DNA of 64,000 nt. It comes from Sphagnum compactum (taxonomy: Eukaryota > Bryophyta > Sphagnopsida > Sphagnales). Shown here piece after piece: positions 63,101-64,000 of the stretch. The position numbers and the translations under genes were made by a program. The stretch lies in assembly GCA_965153455.1 (NCBI GenBank), contig OZ234502.1, forward strand, positions 3,513,267 through 3,577,266, in the 5' to 3' direction. Under the pieces are notes generated by a model. That model was not told the DNA's origin, searched no databases, and saw only the letters and a program-made list of their open reading frames with translations. Position 1 is the stretch's first letter; every line of letters starts with the position of its first letter.

Positions 63101-64000
63101 TTGGGAAACTTGAAAAAAATACAATGGGGATGGGTGTACATAAAATTGTTGAACAAATGGGAAAAGTCGATTCAAAAAATCAGGCGAAGATTGTAACTCC
63201 AGAAGAATGGTTGATCAATAAGAATAACTATTTGTAAAAAAGTTGAAAGAAATGGAAGTTACAAAATTCTTAATTCCAAGCTTAAAAAAGATGATCACAA
63301 AGTATAATTTTTCTAACATTATGCTTTCTAAAAGTCCTCATTTTAGTGTTAAAAAGAGGGGTGTGGTCTTTGCTATGTTTTAGGGCATTGCAGCAATAAC
63401 AATAGTCCTAAAAAAATATAACCCCAAATTTGGAACCCTTGACACATTTTTAGGAGAGTGGACTTAGCTAGGGAACAATAACCCAATGAAATCAAAATGT
63501 CATGTCCACACACCATCCATCCATGGTGGTGCCTTTGTGGGTGTTGGTTCATTTTTACTAAACTATTAATCCCCAATAAGACCTCTGCCCTTTTTCAGCA
63601 TACATTACAGACATTATTTGAATTCACCACCCTCAAGGCAACTTATAGATTTGTAAACACCTTAGAGGCTAAAAAGAAGATTACCTTTTATAAGGGGCTT
63701 AAGTGACCCATCACCAACCAATGCACCAATCCTGTTTTTTAAACTAGGTGATGAAACACAAAATGGGGTTTTTTTTTTTCCATTACCCCTTTACCCCCAA
63801 TAGTCCATCCTACATACCCCTCCTACTCACCCATCCTTCTTACCTAGCCCTCCTATTATTAACCTCCTTCCCCAACCCTAAAACCAACTTCCTTCTTCTT
63901 CCTTTTCTTTTGGTATAAGTGAAATTTAAATTCTTGTAGAATATTTCACAATACTATAACAACATATTTGGATTTCACATGCATATGTTCACTATTCCTA
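63101..64000. other. window end, probable 5' part of the RT relic and AT-rich DNA
   Basis: In-frame reading upstream of QGDP continues for about 15 codons (WGSIVISSKLGT) before similarity fades. A pyrimidine-rich tract (CCCCTCCTACTC-like) occupies about 63770-63900. No intact gene is seen. Confidence 0.4.

Overview
The window is nuclear DNA of a land plant. It has spliced genes with GT-AG introns, genes that match plant-specific families (an ATL RING-H2 ligase and a TPLATE-complex subunit), and long AT-rich stretches filled with decayed transposons and diverged tandem repeats. Several features would fit a spore-bearing plant (moss, lycophyte or fern), but the sequence alone does not settle the lineage.

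Layout. A compact gene island occupies about 2-15 kb: a two-exon WDR5a-type gene on the minus strand (2013-3792), a 1 kb divergent intergenic region, and a 21-exon TWD40-2 gene on the plus strand (4797-15077) that I could splice in frame from end to end. Roughly 31 kb without an intact gene follows (15.1-46.6 kb). It holds a Helitron-like element (21662-22458), a CACTA-type MITE (24156-24311), an Ac-like hAT element (28537-29201), a terminal-inverted-repeat element (18408-19092), a broken pogo-like transposase (39271-40828), and at least seven unrelated arrays of degenerate tandem repeats. A single-exon ATL-type RING-H2 gene (46618-49239, minus) comes next; its stop codon lies in the first unit of a 3' minisatellite. 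The rest (50-64 kb) again lacks intact genes. It carries two further hAT elements (50712-51576 and 57214-57519), a Tourist-like MITE (58164-58347), foldback sequences, and a decayed non-LTR reverse transcriptase (60849-63100, minus).

How the genes relate. WDR5a is a chromatin scaffold of COMPASS-like H3K4 methyltransferases, TWD40-2 is an endocytic adaptor subunit, and the ATL protein is a membrane E3 ubiquitin ligase. I see no shared pathway. The most notable result is the set of three hAT-like elements sharing CAGTGTT ends. All three have 8-bp target duplications of the Ac-type pattern nTnnnnAn, two of them exact. A CACTA MITE is also notable because its empty site is preserved in the neighbouring tandem copy.
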